This document shows, piece by piece, positions 52,611-61,680 of a stretch of 64,000 bases of DNA. Each line of letters opens with the position of its first letter. Positions within the stretch are counted from its first letter, which is position 1. The notes below the pieces were generated by a model, which did not search any database, was not told the DNA's origin, and worked only from the letters and a program-made list of their open reading frames with translations. Made by a program: the position numbers and the translations under genes. The stretch comes from an uncultured Desulfobacter sp. (GTDB lineage Bacteria; Desulfobacterota; Desulfobacteria; Desulfobacterales; Desulfobacteraceae), in the NCBI RefSeq assembly GCF_963677125.1, contig NZ_OY781882.1, positions 2,674,501-2,738,500 on the forward strand. Direction: 5' to 3'.

Positions 52611-53196
52611 GGCGGTCCAATCCTGTACAGCCCATGACCTGTTTAAGATCTTCCCAGGCCTGACGTTTCAGAGCAGGGGTTTTCACAAGAGATAAAGGAT
52701 GGTGTGTGGCCATGACCGGTACCCCGTGGCATTGAAAAAAATGTCCCCGGACCTTTGCTAAGGGCTCATTTGTTCCCTTAATCATCTGACAGGCATTTTG
52801 GCCGAATGCCACCACGACGCTTGGTTTTTGGGTTAATAGATGCCGGGTAAGCACCCCATTGTCAGCAGTATTACAGATATACACATCTGAAGGTGAAAGA
52901 TGCATGGCTGCAAGCATTTTTACTAAAAGCGAGCCGGGCTCTCCCTCAAAAAAGGTTCCCTCACTGTCCACCAGGACGACAGAGGCATCTTCCGGTCCCT
53001 GGGCCACAAAAGGCGGAGGCGGCCATGAAGGCGTTCCCCATGTGTCAATAATGCGAGAGGCCTCCTGCCCCAGGGTCATGGAGTGGTTACCCAAGCGCTT
53101 TTGAAATTTCAGAAACTGACTTAACGCATTAAGTGTCTGTACAAGCCCTTGACCGCAACTCGAAGTTTGGACAGCGTTCCCATTAAAATTATCCAT
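52600..53196 (-). CDS. divergent uracil-DNA glycosylase-like protein (family 4/5-like) without Fe-S cysteines
   Basis: This protein of about 198 residues retains the UDG fold: DASVVLVDSEGTFFEGEPGSLLVKMLAAMHLSPSDVYICNTADN, VVVAFGQNACQMI, and VPVMATHHPLSL (motif B). The usual GEAPGxxED motif is altered to VDSEGTFFEG. The four Fe-S cysteines of family 4 UDGs are absent at their usual places (GNHSMTLG replaces GCxGFDC-type residues). So activity is doubtful. ATG 53196 is chosen; an earlier frame overlaps coaBC. Confidence 0.72.
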   Translation of the reverse strand: MDNFNGNAVQTSSCGQGLVQTLNALSQFLKFQKRLGNHSMTLGQEASRIIDTWGTPSWPPPPFVAQGPEDASVVLVDSEGTFFEGEPGSLLVKMLAAMHLSPSDVYICNTADNGVLTRHLLTQKPSVVVAFGQNACQMIKGTNEPLAKVRGHFFQCHGVPVMATHHPLSLVKTPALKRQAWEDLKQVMGCTGLDRHDP

Positions 53197-53200
53197 GATG

Positions 53201-54400
53201 TTAAGAAATCGCCTGGACAACCGCATCCAGAATGGCGTGGGCCACCTTCTCCTTGGTCATCAAAGGCAAATCCGTTACCTGACCGTCCCGGGTAAATAGT
53301 TTGACTTTATTGGTGTCCGCTTTAAAACCGGAACCGCTTTTGCCCACAATATTGGCGGCAATCATGTCCAGCTGTTTTTTTTCCATCTTGCCCACGGCAT
53401 AGGTTTCAAGGTCACGGGTCTCCGCAGCAAAACCGACCAGATATTGATCTGTTCTCTTCTTGAGCCCAATGGCCTTTAAAATATCCTTGTTTTGAGTCAA
53501 TTCAAGAGTCATACGATCCTGATCCCCGGTTTTTTTAATCTTATGGCCCTGAACGGAAATAGGTTTAAAATCCCCCACAGCCGCCACCTTAATAATGATG
53601 TCGGCCTGATCCAGGTGATCAAACATGGCATCATACATCTGGTCGCAGGATCCCACAGAGACACACGTCACACCGACAGGTGGATCAAGGCTGACGGGGC
53701 CGGACACCAAAACGACATTTGCCCCTCTTTTTTCCGCGGCTCCGGCAACGGCGTATCCCATTTTACCCGAAGAATGGTTGCTTATAAACCGTACCGGGTC
53801 AATGGGTTCCACCGTGGGTCCGGCAGAAACCAGAACGGTTTTTCCTTTAAGATCATTTTTGTAAAAAAGTGCGCAGGCCCGGTCAAAAATGAACCAGGGC
53901 TCCGGCAGACGTCCGGCACCTGAGGTTTTACAGGCAAGGGCTCCTGAATCCGGGTCCAGGATATGAATACCTGTTTCTTCCAGCAAATCCAGGTTTTTCT
54001 GCACCCTTATATTCTGGTACATGTCCGTATTCATAGACGGACAGACCAAAACCGGGCAGGTCATGGCTAACATTGTGGTGGTCAAGGCATCGTCAGCAAT
54101 ACCGTGAGCCAGCTTGCCGATGCAGTTGGCCGTGGCAGGTGCGATGACGGCAAGATCCGACTTAGACGCCACTTCAATATGGGCAACGCCGGAGCCGGGC
54201 CCTTCCCACAAATCCAACAGCACCGGATTTTCGGAAAGGACTTCAAACGTAGTAGGCCCCACAAACCGAGCAGCCGCCTGGGTCATGGCCACAACCACAT
54301 CAGCCCCGGCCTTTTTGAAAAGCCGAAGCAGTTCAACGCATTTATACGCTGCAATGCCGCCGGTCACACCTAAAAAAATGTGCTTACCATTTAATGTCAT
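53201..54400 (-). CDS. coaBC: bifunctional CoaBC (phosphopantothenoylcysteine synthetase/decarboxylase)
   Basis: The protein has about 399 residues. The CoaC half has GVTGGIAAYKCVELLRLFKKAG, a conserved histidine-containing IEVASKSDLAVIAPATANCIGKLAHGIADD and PSMNTDMYQN. The CoaB half starts near 190 (KTVLVSAGPTVEPIDPVRFISNHSSGKMGYAVA). It makes phosphopantetheine from phosphopantothenate and cysteine. ATG 54400 shares one base with the preceding lipoprotein stop. Confidence 0.95.
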   Translation of the reverse strand: MTLNGKHIFLGVTGGIAAYKCVELLRLFKKAGADVVVAMTQAAARFVGPTTFEVLSENPVLLDLWEGPGSGVAHIEVASKSDLAVIAPATANCIGKLAHGIADDALTTTMLAMTCPVLVCPSMNTDMYQNIRVQKNLDLLEETGIHILDPDSGALACKTSGAGRLPEPWFIFDRACALFYKNDLKGKTVLVSAGPTVEPIDPVRFISNHSSGKMGYAVAGAAEKRGANVVLVSGPVSLDPPVGVTCVSVGSCDQMYDAMFDHLDQADIIIKVAAVGDFKPISVQGHKIKKTGDQDRMTLELTQNKDILKAIGLKKRTDQYLVGFAAETRDLETYAVGKMEKKQLDMIAANIVGKSGSGFKADTNKVKLFTRDGQVTDLPLMTKEKVAHAILDAVVQAIS

Positions 54401-54933
54401 CAATAGGTCCCATCGTTTATGGGCATTTCAGATACGCCGTGCTCACCAGACACGCCGTGCTTAGATGCACCGCCCAGCGTCGGGGCTACGCCGATTTCAA
54501 CATAGGTATAAATCTGTGCTTCACGGATTGTAATAACAGCACATCGGGTTGCCTTTTCAAATACCATGATGGTGGTTTCCGGAGCTTTGATTCTGGAAAT
54601 GACCTCCCAGTTGTCCTTTTCCATGTTGATGGAAAAAAAGTTATACAGGGAATTAGGCTCCACCCGTCCCTTCAGACTGAGGATACCGGATCTGAAACCG
54701 GGTGTTGAGACCACAACCGACGTTTCTCTTATAATTGTTAATTCCTCGGGCACCAGCACATCTTCAAAATCATGGTAAACGGCCAATGGGTTTCTTTCAA
54801 CCGACGGTTGAGGGGATTGAACCTGCTCCGGATCAGATGATCCCTGAAAAAGCCCACACCCTGAGATAAAAACAGAGGCGGTTAAGATCAAACAAATTAT
54901 AAAGGCGGATGGCAGATGATGACGAGTGTTCAC
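54400..54933 (-). CDS. hypothetical lipoprotein
   Basis: The protein has about 177 residues from GTG 54933, chosen because GGAG lies 9 bases upstream. The signal peptide ends in the lipobox ISGC. The mature protein has YNFFSINMEKDNWEVISRIKAPETTIMVFEKATRCAVI, a pattern I have seen in small deltaproteobacterial lipoproteins upstream of coaBC; the function is unknown. The tail has a repeat-like KHGVSGEHGVSEM. Confidence 0.78.
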   Translation of the reverse strand: MNTRHHLPSAFIICLILTASVFISGCGLFQGSSDPEQVQSPQPSVERNPLAVYHDFEDVLVPEELTIIRETSVVVSTPGFRSGILSLKGRVEPNSLYNFFSINMEKDNWEVISRIKAPETTIMVFEKATRCAVITIREAQIYTYVEIGVAPTLGGASKHGVSGEHGVSEMPINDGTY

Positions 54934-55033
54934 TTTAATTTTCTCCAGATTATTTGTTACCACAAATTCTATTTCTTCTAAAACGAATCCCCTTAAATGT
55001 CAATTCAATGTCATGAGGGGCCATGTAAATTTC

Positions 55034-55077
55034 AAAATCCACTATATGGTAAAACGGCAAACCATATAGTGGATTTT
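55034..55077. terminator. hairpin, 17-base perfect stem
   Basis: AAAATCCACTATATGGT and ACCATATAGTGGATTTT surround a 10-base loop. It is the second palindrome in the thiC-lipoprotein gap and lies 34 bases before a T-rich stretch on the minus strand. Confidence 0.65.
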
Positions 55078-55085
55078 ATTTTCTA

Positions 55086-55115
55086 ATACACATAGGTCAA
55101 GCGACCTATGTGTAT
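55086..55115. terminator. hairpin, 13-base perfect stem next to the thiC end
   Basis: ATACACATAGGTC and GACCTATGTGTAT surround the loop AAGC, 20 bases after the thiC stop on the minus strand. Together with 55034-55077 it forms a tandem terminator. Confidence 0.65.
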
Positions 55116-55135
55116 AAAGCTATAGCATCAATTTA

Positions 55136-56437
55136 TCAGGATGAAACCTGCTGTTTAAGCAGATTCGCCGTACGTTTAACCGCACAAAAATCACCACACA
55201 TGGTACACACCTCTTTTTCATCAGGCTCGGACGACTTGCGGTATTCCCTGGCCTTTTCCGGATCCAGGGCACAATCGAACTGACCATCCCAGTCCAGTTC
55301 ACCACGGGCTTTGCTCATTTTATGATCGATAACCTCGGCCCCTTTAAGGCCTTTGGCCAGATCTCCGGCATGGGCGGCAATCCGGGATGCCATAATCCCT
55401 TCCTTAACATCATCTGCAGTGGGCAGCCGCAGATGTTCAGCCGGGGTAACGTAACATAAAAAGTCGGCGCCATGCATGGCAGCCAAGGCACCACCGATGG
55501 CTGACGTAATATGATCATAGCCGGGGGCAATGTCGGTAACCAGGGGACCAAGCACATAAAACGGGGCATTGTGGCAAAGCTTTTTCTGAAGTTTCATATT
55601 CATTTCCACCTCATGCAACGGTACATGCCCCGGTCCCTCAATCATAACCTGTACATTTTTTTCCCAAGCCCGTTTGGTCAGTTCCCCTAAAGTGATCAGC
55701 TCCTGAATCTGGGGCGCATCTGTTGAATCTTTGATGGCACCGGGCCGAAGCCCATCCCCCAGGCTGATGCAGACATCATGGGCCTGACAAATGTCCAGAA
55801 GCCGATCAAAGTGCTCATAAAAAGGATTTTCATTGCCGGTTTTTTCCATCCATTCGAACAGGATAGACCCGCCCCGACTGACAATGCCGCACAATCTGGG
55901 ATTCGTCTTAACGCTTTGAGCGCATTTTTGATTGAGCCCGGCATGGATGGTAATGAAATCAATCCCGTTGGCGGCATGGATCTCAACGGTTTCAAACCAC
56001 TCGTCCAGGGTGATCTCCTCTGTGGGCTTTCCGGTGCGGGTTAACGTGTCATAGATAGGCACCGTACCGATCATTACAGGAATCTGTTCTACCAGACGTT
56101 TACGAAACTTTTCGGTCTCACCGGACACACTCAGGTCCATAACGGCATCGGCCTGGTAATCGACAGCCAGTTGCGCTTTATTTATTTCCGAATCAAAACA
56201 GCAGACATCTTTGGATACACCCAAATTGACGTTAATCTTAGTCTTAAGCCCTTTTCCCACACCTGCCGCTTTCAGGTTTAAATGATGTCTATTGGCCGGA
56301 ATAGCAATTCGGCCCTGGGCAAGACCTTCCATGAGTTCCTCTTTTGAAATGGATTCATTGGCAAGCACCTGCTCCATCTGCGGGGTGAGAATACCTTTTC
56401 TGGCTGCATCCATCTGGGTCGTATATGACTGTGACAT
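55136..56437 (-). CDS. thiC: phosphomethylpyrimidine synthase ThiC
   Basis: In this 433-residue protein the radical-SAM cysteine motif CTMCGDFCAVK is at about 415-425. SRGGSILFEWM and GPGHVPLHEVEMNMKLQK are family signatures. It converts AIR to HMP-phosphate for thiamine. Its mRNA has a TPP riboswitch at 56530-56618 and a possible SD-sequestering sequence. ATG 56437 has AGGAG 9 bases upstream. Confidence 0.96.
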   Translation of the reverse strand: MSQSYTTQMDAARKGILTPQMEQVLANESISKEELMEGLAQGRIAIPANRHHLNLKAAGVGKGLKTKINVNLGVSKDVCCFDSEINKAQLAVDYQADAVMDLSVSGETEKFRKRLVEQIPVMIGTVPIYDTLTRTGKPTEEITLDEWFETVEIHAANGIDFITIHAGLNQKCAQSVKTNPRLCGIVSRGGSILFEWMEKTGNENPFYEHFDRLLDICQAHDVCISLGDGLRPGAIKDSTDAPQIQELITLGELTKRAWEKNVQVMIEGPGHVPLHEVEMNMKLQKKLCHNAPFYVLGPLVTDIAPGYDHITSAIGGALAAMHGADFLCYVTPAEHLRLPTADDVKEGIMASRIAAHAGDLAKGLKGAEVIDHKMSKARGELDWDGQFDCALDPEKAREYRKSSEPDEKEVCTMCGDFCAVKRTANLLKQQVSS

Positions 56438-56442
56438 GTTTA

Positions 56443-56503
56443 CATCTCCTGTTTTAGCTTTATTTCCATGGGGGAGAACTGAAACGGCGGGACCGGGGAG
56501 ATG
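56443..56503 (-). promoter_or_regulatory. thiC leader: complementary SD and anti-SD segments
   Basis: On the minus strand CATCTCC (complement of 56497-56503) is perfectly complementary to GGAGATG (complement of 56443-56449), which holds the thiC ribosome-binding site. This would let a TPP-bound riboswitch hide the site. It suggests translational control. Confidence 0.55.
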
Positions 56504-56529
56504 ACGGAAGGCTCAATGCCAAGCTTCAA

Positions 56530-56618
56530 TCACTTTTCCTACGCCGGTACGAACCGGATCAGGTTCCAAGGGTTGAAGTTTTGAGCCAACTTCTCTCAGC
56601 TTTTACAAAAGCACCCCC
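56530..56618 (-). promoter_or_regulatory. TPP riboswitch (THI element) upstream of thiC
   Basis: On the minus strand the THI-box signatures appear in order: GGGGGTGC, GCTGAGAG, ACCCTTGGAACCTGATCCGG and TACCGGCGTAGG. It binds thiamine pyrophosphate and lowers thiC expression. The start codon lies about 92 bases downstream. Confidence 0.93.
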
Positions 56619-56730
56619 GTGATCAACTATTATGTCACATACTTGATTCGAAAGGTTCTGTCAATGGTTACCGATTATTGTATAAAATTCTGAATTTGGT
56701 CTTGATATTCCCCCAAAACTGGGAAGAATG

Positions 56731-56785
56731 CAGAAAAGTACAAGAGTACCATGGCGTGCACGGTTCATTCCTGTACTTTTCTGCT
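56731..56785. terminator. inverted repeat after the PilY1-like gene
   Basis: GCAGAAAAGTACA at 56731-56743 and TGTACTTTTCTGC at 56773-56785 form a perfect 13-base stem with a 29-base loop, near the end of the pilus gene. It may end that transcript; there is no T-run right after it. Confidence 0.45.
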
Positions 56786-56834
56786 CATTCCAACAGGTAT
56801 CGCAGGGTCAAAAACAGAGACCTCCTGCATGGGC

Positions 56835-59800
56835 CTAATTGGAAAGAACCTTCCATGACTTGACAAAGGTCTCTACTTCGGCCCCCATAGTCACTTCGTT
56901 GTTATATCCGCCGCCGCCAAAGGTTACAATGGAACCGTCAGTGGTCTTCACATAGAGGTGTTCATCATCAACTACAGGAGATGTCCGAACATTTCCCACA
57001 ACAACACTTTCAATTATGGTCCCTTCCTCGGCGTCCACGACATAAACTTTTCCGCTGTTATCATCCTCTTCCTGGCTTTCACAAGGGTCTTCGGTTTCAG
57101 CTGTAGACGTGCCAAAATAAATATTCCCCGCTGATGAAAACGCAGAGGCATAAACCCTGTGCCCCTCATCAAGTTCCAGGAACCAGTCCAGGCTTACCGT
57201 ATCTGTTGAGCAGACGCCTTTTGCAGCCGTATCCGTGTATGCGTAGAAATTATACCTGGTATTGCCCGTGTCAATATCCTCATCATAATAAGGACTGTCG
57301 CCGGTGCCGAAGAAAATGCTGACATCGTATTGCAGCTCGCCCTGGGCATCATAATATGTCTGGACGGTCACGGCAGGGGAAGCATAAACGGGCTGGTACC
57401 GATAGCTTTCCTGGACCGTCTCTTCATTATCATCGGTAAAATCCGTATTGATAACGCAGTTTGTAAAGCCGTAGTTGTACTCATCAGGATTGTCGGGTAT
57501 GGTGACCTTGTACAGATATCCTTTGTCAGATCCCACATATACCCGGTCAATATATCCATTATTGTCCGAATCCACAATGGCAGGTTGGCCGCTGGCCACG
57601 CCGCCTTTGCCCCTGCCTGTAGCGTCCGGGTCATGATCCAGATAAATCCGTTTGATCAAATGACCCGTCTCTATATTTACAAGGTATATGGACGGATAAA
57701 GATCCGGATCGTTTGTTTTTCCTGAAACAAAAAATGCCACCCACATGGTCTGACCACCCACCTGGATTCTACCGACCTGTGAGACAGCCGCAGAAGATCG
57801 GCTCCTGTACAGATCCGGGTCTGCAAACTCCCACATGAACTTTGGCGCATCGGGATCAGTAACATTAAGGCAACTAACGGTATCACCACCGTTGCCTTGG
57901 GCACACAGCAGCACCGTGGCCCATGCATCATTGATTTTAACATCTGCAATGGTAGGGGAGGCGTCCACGTAAGCCTGGTCATCTTCTCCCAGTTTATTGT
58001 TTTTCAAACGGGGAATCAGGTTGGCAGGGATAAATGCCCACAACTCCTTCCCTGTCCCGTAATTCGGGGCAAAGACGCCATCTTCATCTTCGTCTTCCCA
58101 TAAAAAATAGCCCCGGTTTTCTTCTTCATCGGTCTTGGGATTATCACCCCATCTGAACTTTCCGCCGTCAAAGGCATGGAGCATGCCGTCCCTGGATCCC
58201 ACATACACAACGGTCCGACGTTCTTCATTGTCCTCAATAAACGTGTCAAGCCCCTTTTTTTCTTCTTCTGTAACGGCACTGCCGTAATACCACCACGATT
58301 TTCCCGGCGGAACCTGAACTGCGGGTACCGAGTGATCCACCGGACCCAGGAGCCATTCCTTGGATGTGGCGCTGCCGTCCTTGTACCCCTTGACCCAGTT
58401 TACCAGCCAGTCCCCATCATCTTCAGTATAGCTGCCATCCCCGTTAAAATCATAGGTATATCCCTGGCCTACGATATAGGTGCCGTCCAGGCCGAGCATA
58501 CTATTGGTTATATTGTCCGGAGTAAATGGAGTCAAAACTGACTGGGCCATATAATAGGAGTATGAGGCCTTAACGGGAACTGCTGCACCCGGGGGTGAAT
58601 TAAAGGTAACACTGACTTCGCCTGTAAACCGGTTAATGGTTCCGCTTCCCCCGAGACTGCCGGAAAGCTCATCCGTATGTTTATCCGTAAATTCTTCGGT
58701 CTGGTCAGTGATCTCAACAGTCAGAGCAGATAACGGGTAGTATTTAAGAGTACCTGAAAATTCTGTTTTTGTACCGTCCCCTGTCCATAACACCTCTTCT
58801 GTAACTTCATACACGGTAACGGTAGGATAATAAAGGGTTCTGGCGCCCGGACCTTGAGCGGTCAGCACCTCGCCTGCATCCCAGAGATCAACCACATCGG
58901 TCTGGCTGGTATCCGCGGGATCATATCGCTGGGAAGCCACCAGATGCCCTCTCAAAGACTTCTCCGTCCATGAAAGAGCCGGGGTTTCATAGGCCCCGGA
59001 ATAGACCACATTGGTCTGGATCACGGGTTCGGCCCGGGAGAAGTAACCGTTGGTTGCAACCGTACCGTCAAGTTCCACATCAAGTATTTCAGGGGTACAG
59101 GTTTCCAGATCAGAGAACATCTCCGCCTTCCAGCGCAACGCCCTGCCTGCGAGCCCTTTTTCGGAAAAATCAACACGGATTTTTCGTTTGGTATACTGAG
59201 GGGTTCCGGGAATCCAGGTATCGGTAATGTCTTCCCCTTTTGTAGTATGATTTTCACTGTCTATTTCATAAATTTCATCCCAATCAATTATTTCGATCCA
59301 GGTATCCCCGTCATCAATGGTCAGCCAATAGTTAATTTCCGTGGCCCCGGAACAGGGCATATTATCATAGACCGTCATCGTTACAGAGGTGAAATATGCG
59401 TCATCATCTGCCGGAACAATGGCATTGTCCGATTCAAGGCTGGCAATCCCACCAGTACGCCGTTCGATCTGAAAAACCATATCATTATGGTCTGCATCCC
59501 CGGCACCGATAAGATCCTCCCAACCCAGTATCCATTTATTCGGGTCATGGGGGGGAGCCCCCACAATAACATGGGAATATTTTTGGCCGTAAGTAATGGG
59601 AAGTTTATACTCTCCGGTCAGCTGAACACCAAAGATGGTATCCATACGGTCAATGGCCGGCTGGGCCAACCAACCGCCGTCTGTGGTACAGCTTTCACTC
59701 GTGGTATCACCTAACCTGTATATCTTGTCAAAGGTACCGCTGCCGCAAGCCCCGTAAGTATCTGTATTCCATTCTTTTTTTGTAAAAAATACACCACTGG

Positions 59801-61619
59801 TATCCGTGGTATTCCAGCGTTTATTAGCAGTCAGAAAAAAGACCAATTCGGTCCCACCGGCAATGGTACCGATGGATTTTTTCATGTCCTTAGCTGTGAC
59901 GCTGCCGTCACCATCCACCACAAATGTGTTAACAGTGCCGTCCGGATTACGGGTACCATCGTCATAAACGGCCAGAGCAGCCTCACTGGTTGTGGGAAAA
60001 GAGCCGTTACCGTAATCCGTATCCAGGATTCCGTTTCCGCCGGCGCAACACCCCCCGGTCTCATTATCGTCATAGATTTTTATAAAAAGCGGGTGCTTGT
60101 CTTCTTCAGGAATATTGTTCCACCCCTTAAAATCTCCGTTTGCATCAACAACATCCTCCTTGAGGAGATAACCAAAATCAGATACATACCCGGCCCCTTC
60201 GTACAAAAAGGTGATAACTACTTCCTGGGTAAAGGGAATGACAATACTATCCGGATCAATGGCGTCATTACCTGTGTCTAGAACCAGTTTACCGTCAGTC
60301 ACACTAGTGTTGGTCAGCTCAAAATCACCGGAATCAAACCCGGAACTATAATCCGTTGTCGTGTTTGTTGCGCATCCGGGAATACCGGACTCCGGCTCAG
60401 TGGTTTCCGATTCTACAAAGGAGACGCTGATCTGATGATTTGCAAGAACATTTTCAAAGGTATACCGGTCATTGGTCAGTTTCGCGTCAGAATCACCGTC
60501 CACTGTGACCGTCCCCACTGCATACCCCTCATCAGGCACCACATCAAATGTGATCGTCTCGTTGTACGCCACCTGGTTGGCCCCGGATGGGGTAATGGAT
60601 CCGTGCTCCCCGGCAGAGGCCGTGACGGTATAAATTATCTGCGAAAAGGTCGCCTCAATGGAGTGCCTGGCAGTTACGGGAGCAAAGGTATAGGTGCTGT
60701 CGGTTAACGAGACCAGTGAACTGTCCACCCACACCTGGTTTACCTCATACCCGGTATCAGGGATAATGGTAAATTCTGGCTCATCGTTTTGCATAATTTC
60801 AACCGCGTTAATTGGGTATATGGTACCGTTATCTCCGGTTGAGGCTGTAATGATATAGGTCTTTTTTGAAGGTAGGGGATCGATCTCAAAATCCTCGAAG
60901 CGCACCGTAGATGCAGTGGCGGAATTATGAGAGGTCACAAACAGTCCAACATCCTGCATGCTTTCGGCTGAGCCCAAGACTTCACCGTCGTTAGTATTGA
61001 TGGGGGTCCAAGTGATTCCGTCTGTGGAGTAAAACCCTTGGAACTTGTAGTTGTTTGCCTCTTTGGTCTTGACCAATTTAATCCAACAGGGATAATCAGA
61101 ACTGCCTGTATTTTGGTTTGCGTCCAACCTACCGTCATCGTTGCTATCCCATTGAAAGGCATACCCGTTGCTTGGGGTCACCGAAACCATGCAATAGCCT
61201 GTACTTGAACCGGGCTCTATGGCGTTTCTCACCATGATGCCGGCCTTGGCCCACCCATTGGTGTTTTCCTGGGAGGTAATTTTAACGATAGCTGTGAAAG
61301 CGCCGTCAGCATTTTCAAGATAATATGAGGCATATTGATCCGAGTCGGTCCAAACATCAATACCGGCTGCGGTAATGGTCATGGCCGAGTTGGAAATAAT
61401 CGTTTTTTCGCTTTGTTCGTCGTTTACCGAGTTATACCATTGCCAAAAGGTGCTCTTAAATAAAACATCGGCAGCGTTCAACGGCAAGGCCGCCGAAATG
61501 ATACAAATAAGGGTCAGTATGGATAAAACGGCTGGAAAAAGGGTCCGGCCGCCCCGTATTTGTTTTTCAGCCAACTGCCGGCTGCGGGATACCGGAAAAG
61601 ACAGATATCTGGTTGTCAT
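56835..61619 (-). CDS. pilY1: PilY1-like type IV pilus tip protein with N-terminal carbohydrate-type domains
   Basis: This 1594-residue secreted protein has a signal peptide at about 25-50 (ALPLNA). Residues about 50-250 form a laminin-G/concanavalin-like module. Two InlB-type bacterial repeats at about 255-400 begin KKTYIITASTGDNGTIYP and YTVTASAGEHGSITPS. A DUF4114-type module with HVIVGAPPHDPNKWILGWEDL lies at about 550-740. The C-terminal third is the PilY1 propeller: VVYVGSRDGMLHAFDGG, KELWAFIPANLIPRL, and calcium-like acidic loops such as DSDNNGYIDRVY. It should be the tip adhesin assembled with PilX, PilW and PilV, which follow upstream. Confidence 0.88.
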   Translation of the reverse strand: MTTRYLSFPVSRSRQLAEKQIRGGRTLFPAVLSILTLICIISAALPLNAADVLFKSTFWQWYNSVNDEQSEKTIISNSAMTITAAGIDVWTDSDQYASYYLENADGAFTAIVKITSQENTNGWAKAGIMVRNAIEPGSSTGYCMVSVTPSNGYAFQWDSNDDGRLDANQNTGSSDYPCWIKLVKTKEANNYKFQGFYSTDGITWTPINTNDGEVLGSAESMQDVGLFVTSHNSATASTVRFEDFEIDPLPSKKTYIITASTGDNGTIYPINAVEIMQNDEPEFTIIPDTGYEVNQVWVDSSLVSLTDSTYTFAPVTARHSIEATFSQIIYTVTASAGEHGSITPSGANQVAYNETITFDVVPDEGYAVGTVTVDGDSDAKLTNDRYTFENVLANHQISVSFVESETTEPESGIPGCATNTTTDYSSGFDSGDFELTNTSVTDGKLVLDTGNDAIDPDSIVIPFTQEVVITFLYEGAGYVSDFGYLLKEDVVDANGDFKGWNNIPEEDKHPLFIKIYDDNETGGCCAGGNGILDTDYGNGSFPTTSEAALAVYDDGTRNPDGTVNTFVVDGDGSVTAKDMKKSIGTIAGGTELVFFLTANKRWNTTDTSGVFFTKKEWNTDTYGACGSGTFDKIYRLGDTTSESCTTDGGWLAQPAIDRMDTIFGVQLTGEYKLPITYGQKYSHVIVGAPPHDPNKWILGWEDLIGAGDADHNDMVFQIERRTGGIASLESDNAIVPADDDAYFTSVTMTVYDNMPCSGATEINYWLTIDDGDTWIEIIDWDEIYEIDSENHTTKGEDITDTWIPGTPQYTKRKIRVDFSEKGLAGRALRWKAEMFSDLETCTPEILDVELDGTVATNGYFSRAEPVIQTNVVYSGAYETPALSWTEKSLRGHLVASQRYDPADTSQTDVVDLWDAGEVLTAQGPGARTLYYPTVTVYEVTEEVLWTGDGTKTEFSGTLKYYPLSALTVEITDQTEEFTDKHTDELSGSLGGSGTINRFTGEVSVTFNSPPGAAVPVKASYSYYMAQSVLTPFTPDNITNSMLGLDGTYIVGQGYTYDFNGDGSYTEDDGDWLVNWVKGYKDGSATSKEWLLGPVDHSVPAVQVPPGKSWWYYGSAVTEEEKKGLDTFIEDNEERRTVVYVGSRDGMLHAFDGGKFRWGDNPKTDEEENRGYFLWEDEDEDGVFAPNYGTGKELWAFIPANLIPRLKNNKLGEDDQAYVDASPTIADVKINDAWATVLLCAQGNGGDTVSCLNVTDPDAPKFMWEFADPDLYRSRSSAAVSQVGRIQVGGQTMWVAFFVSGKTNDPDLYPSIYLVNIETGHLIKRIYLDHDPDATGRGKGGVASGQPAIVDSDNNGYIDRVYVGSDKGYLYKVTIPDNPDEYNYGFTNCVINTDFTDDNEETVQESYRYQPVYASPAVTVQTYYDAQGELQYDVSIFFGTGDSPYYDEDIDTGNTRYNFYAYTDTAAKGVCSTDTVSLDWFLELDEGHRVYASAFSSAGNIYFGTSTAETEDPCESQEEDDNSGKVYVVDAEEGTIIESVVVGNVRTSPVVDDEHLYVKTTDGSIVTFGGGGYNNEVTMGAEVETFVKSWKVLSN

Positions 61620-61680
61620 TTTTTCCCTCCTTAATAATATGTGTTGTCTTGGTTTTAAAGGTGATCCAGGGCATTATAAA

